Assembly (NCBI GenBank): GCA_016463045.1
Contig: JAEMSB010000229.1
Location: 1-7,217, forward strand
DNA length: 7,217 bases
Reading direction: 5' to 3'
Source of the DNA: Niveispirillum sp.
GTDB taxonomy: Bacteria; Pseudomonadota; Alphaproteobacteria; Azospirillales; Azospirillaceae
A model generated the notes under the pieces. The model was not told the origin of the DNA. It saw only the letters and a list, made by a program, of their open reading frames with translations, and did no database searches. This document shows, one piece after another, positions 6,346 to 7,217 of this stretch (within the stretch, counting starts at the first letter, position 1; each line of letters begins with the position of its first letter). The position numbers were made by a program, and so were the translations under genes.

Positions 6346-7217
6346 ATGAACGGGCATATCCTTGCCATAGATCAGGGGACGACAGGGACGACGGTCATCA
6401 TTTTCGACCGTGAGACGCATATTGTCGGGCGCGCCTATGCGGAGTTTACGCAACATTATCCGCAGGCCGGCTGGGTGGAGCATGACGCGGCGGAGATCTG
6501 GCGGGTCACACTCGATACAGCGGGGCGGGCCCTGGCGGCGGCGGGTTTGTCGGCACGGGACCTGCGCGCCATTGGAATCACCAATCAGCGCGAAACGGTG
6601 CTGGCCTGGAACCGGCATACGGGTGAGCCGGCGCATCGCGCCATTGTCTGGCAGGATCGGCGCACCGCCGCCTTCTGCGATGACCTGCGCACCCGCAGCG
6701 GCGTGACGGATATGGTGCGCGCCAAAACCGGTCTGGTCATTGATCCCTATTTCTCGGGCACCAAGCTGCGCTGGCTTCTGGAGAATGTTCCCGGTCTGCG
6801 GACGGGTGTGGAGAAGGGTGATATCCTTTTCGGGACCATCGACAGTTGGCTGATCTGGAACCTGACGGGCGGTGCGGCCCACGTCACCGATCCTTCCAAC
6901 GCGGCACGAACCCAGCTTTACGATATCCACACTGGGGACTGGGACAGCGAGCTTCTGGCCCTGATGGAAGTGCCCGCGCGCGGTCTGCCGGAGGTACGGT
7001 CATCGTCCGCCGTGCTGGGCCATACGACGGCGGACGGGTTCCTGGGTGCCGGCGGCATTCCCATCGCGGGCGTGGCGGGGGATCAGCAGGCGGCCCTGTT
7101 CGGTCAGGCCTGCCATGGGCCGGGGCTGGCCAAGAATACCTACGGCACCGGGTCCTTCCTGCTGATGCATACCGGGGCGTCCACCCTGCGCGACCCCGGC
7201 CCGCTTTTGTCCACGGT
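6346..7217 (+). CDS. glpK: Glycerol kinase (3' end outside window)
   Basis: The frame gives 290 complete codons of an FGGY-family kinase, about 58% of the usual 500 residues, and runs off the right edge. It converts glycerol and ATP to glycerol 3-phosphate in the cytosol. Family landmarks follow E. coli GlpK closely: nucleotide loop AIDQGTTG (7-14), GWVEHD (42-47), ITNQRET (78-84, glycerol-binding R82 and E83), IVWQDRRTA (100-108), GLVIDPYFSGTK (129-140, Y135), FGTIDSWLIW (162-171), AGDQQAALFGQ (244-254, with catalytic D246) and KNTYGTGSF (263-271). The residues seen specify glycerol rather than another FGGY substrate, and no glpF or glpD is in view. The start is well supported: GGGAGGG at 6332-6338 lies 7 bases before the ATG. 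The gene is divergent from dgoD with 275 bases between the starts. Confidence 0.95.
   Translation, partial: MNGHILAIDQGTTGTTVIIFDRETHIVGRAYAEFTQHYPQAGWVEHDAAEIWRVTLDTAGRALAAAGLSARDLRAIGITNQRETVLAWNRHTGEPAHRAIVWQDRRTAAFCDDLRTRSGVTDMVRAKTGLVIDPYFSGTKLRWLLENVPGLRTGVEKGDILFGTIDSWLIWNLTGGAAHVTDPSNAARTQLYDIHTGDWDSELLALMEVPARGLPEVRSSSAVLGHTTADGFLGAGGIPIAGVAGDQQAALFGQACHGPGLAKNTYGTGSFLLMHTGASTLRDPGPLLST

Noticed and set aside
6304..6930. 208-codon minus-strand open frame
   Set aside because: It is antisense to glpK, whose coding frame is certain from family motifs; its translation is of shadow type with no domain.

Overview
The window reads as GC-rich chromosomal DNA, probably from an alphaproteobacterium. 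This rests on base composition and the style of the proteins; no rRNA or other marker gene is present, and any closer placement (for example Azospirillum/Niveispirillum-like) would be a guess. It holds five genes, two cut by the window ends. Four lie on the minus strand and one on the plus strand. I see no mobile element, CRISPR array, tRNA or rRNA.

Layout from left to right. Positions 1-75 (minus) hold the first 25 codons of a secreted protein with a clear Sec signal peptide. Immediately upstream of it, at 90-2456 (minus), is a Tat-exported GH95 family glycosidase (alpha-L-fucosidase / alpha-L-galactosidase type); the two are spaced like an operon. The 646 bases at 2457-3102 are largely non-coding but rich in signals: a good sigma70-type promoter facing the GH95 gene, two related 14-bp LacI-family-like operators and a weaker third, a 20-bp inverted repeat, a possible 45-codon small ORF in the leader, and two tandem GC-rich hairpins. 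Positions 3103-4725 (minus) encode a two-domain ABC-F ATPase, a soluble ribosome-associated type. Positions 4928-6070 (minus) encode D-galactonate dehydratase, DgoD. A divergent control region at 6071-6345 carries a near-consensus dgoD promoter, a perfect 17-bp palindrome and CATATTTA repeats. From 6346 to the right end (plus) runs the first 290 codons of glycerol kinase, glpK.

How the genes fit together: the GH95 enzyme and its secreted neighbour look like a periplasmic plant- or host-glycan degradation unit switched on by a sugar through a LacI-type repressor. DgoD dehydrates D-galactonate to 2-keto-3-deoxy-D-galactonate and GlpK phosphorylates glycerol, so both are carbon-catabolic, but none of the usual partners (dgoA, dgoK, glpD, glpF) is in view. 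The ABC-F gene looks like housekeeping. I found no convincing new biological system; the best leads are the operator cluster before GH95 and the divergent dgoD/glpK control region.
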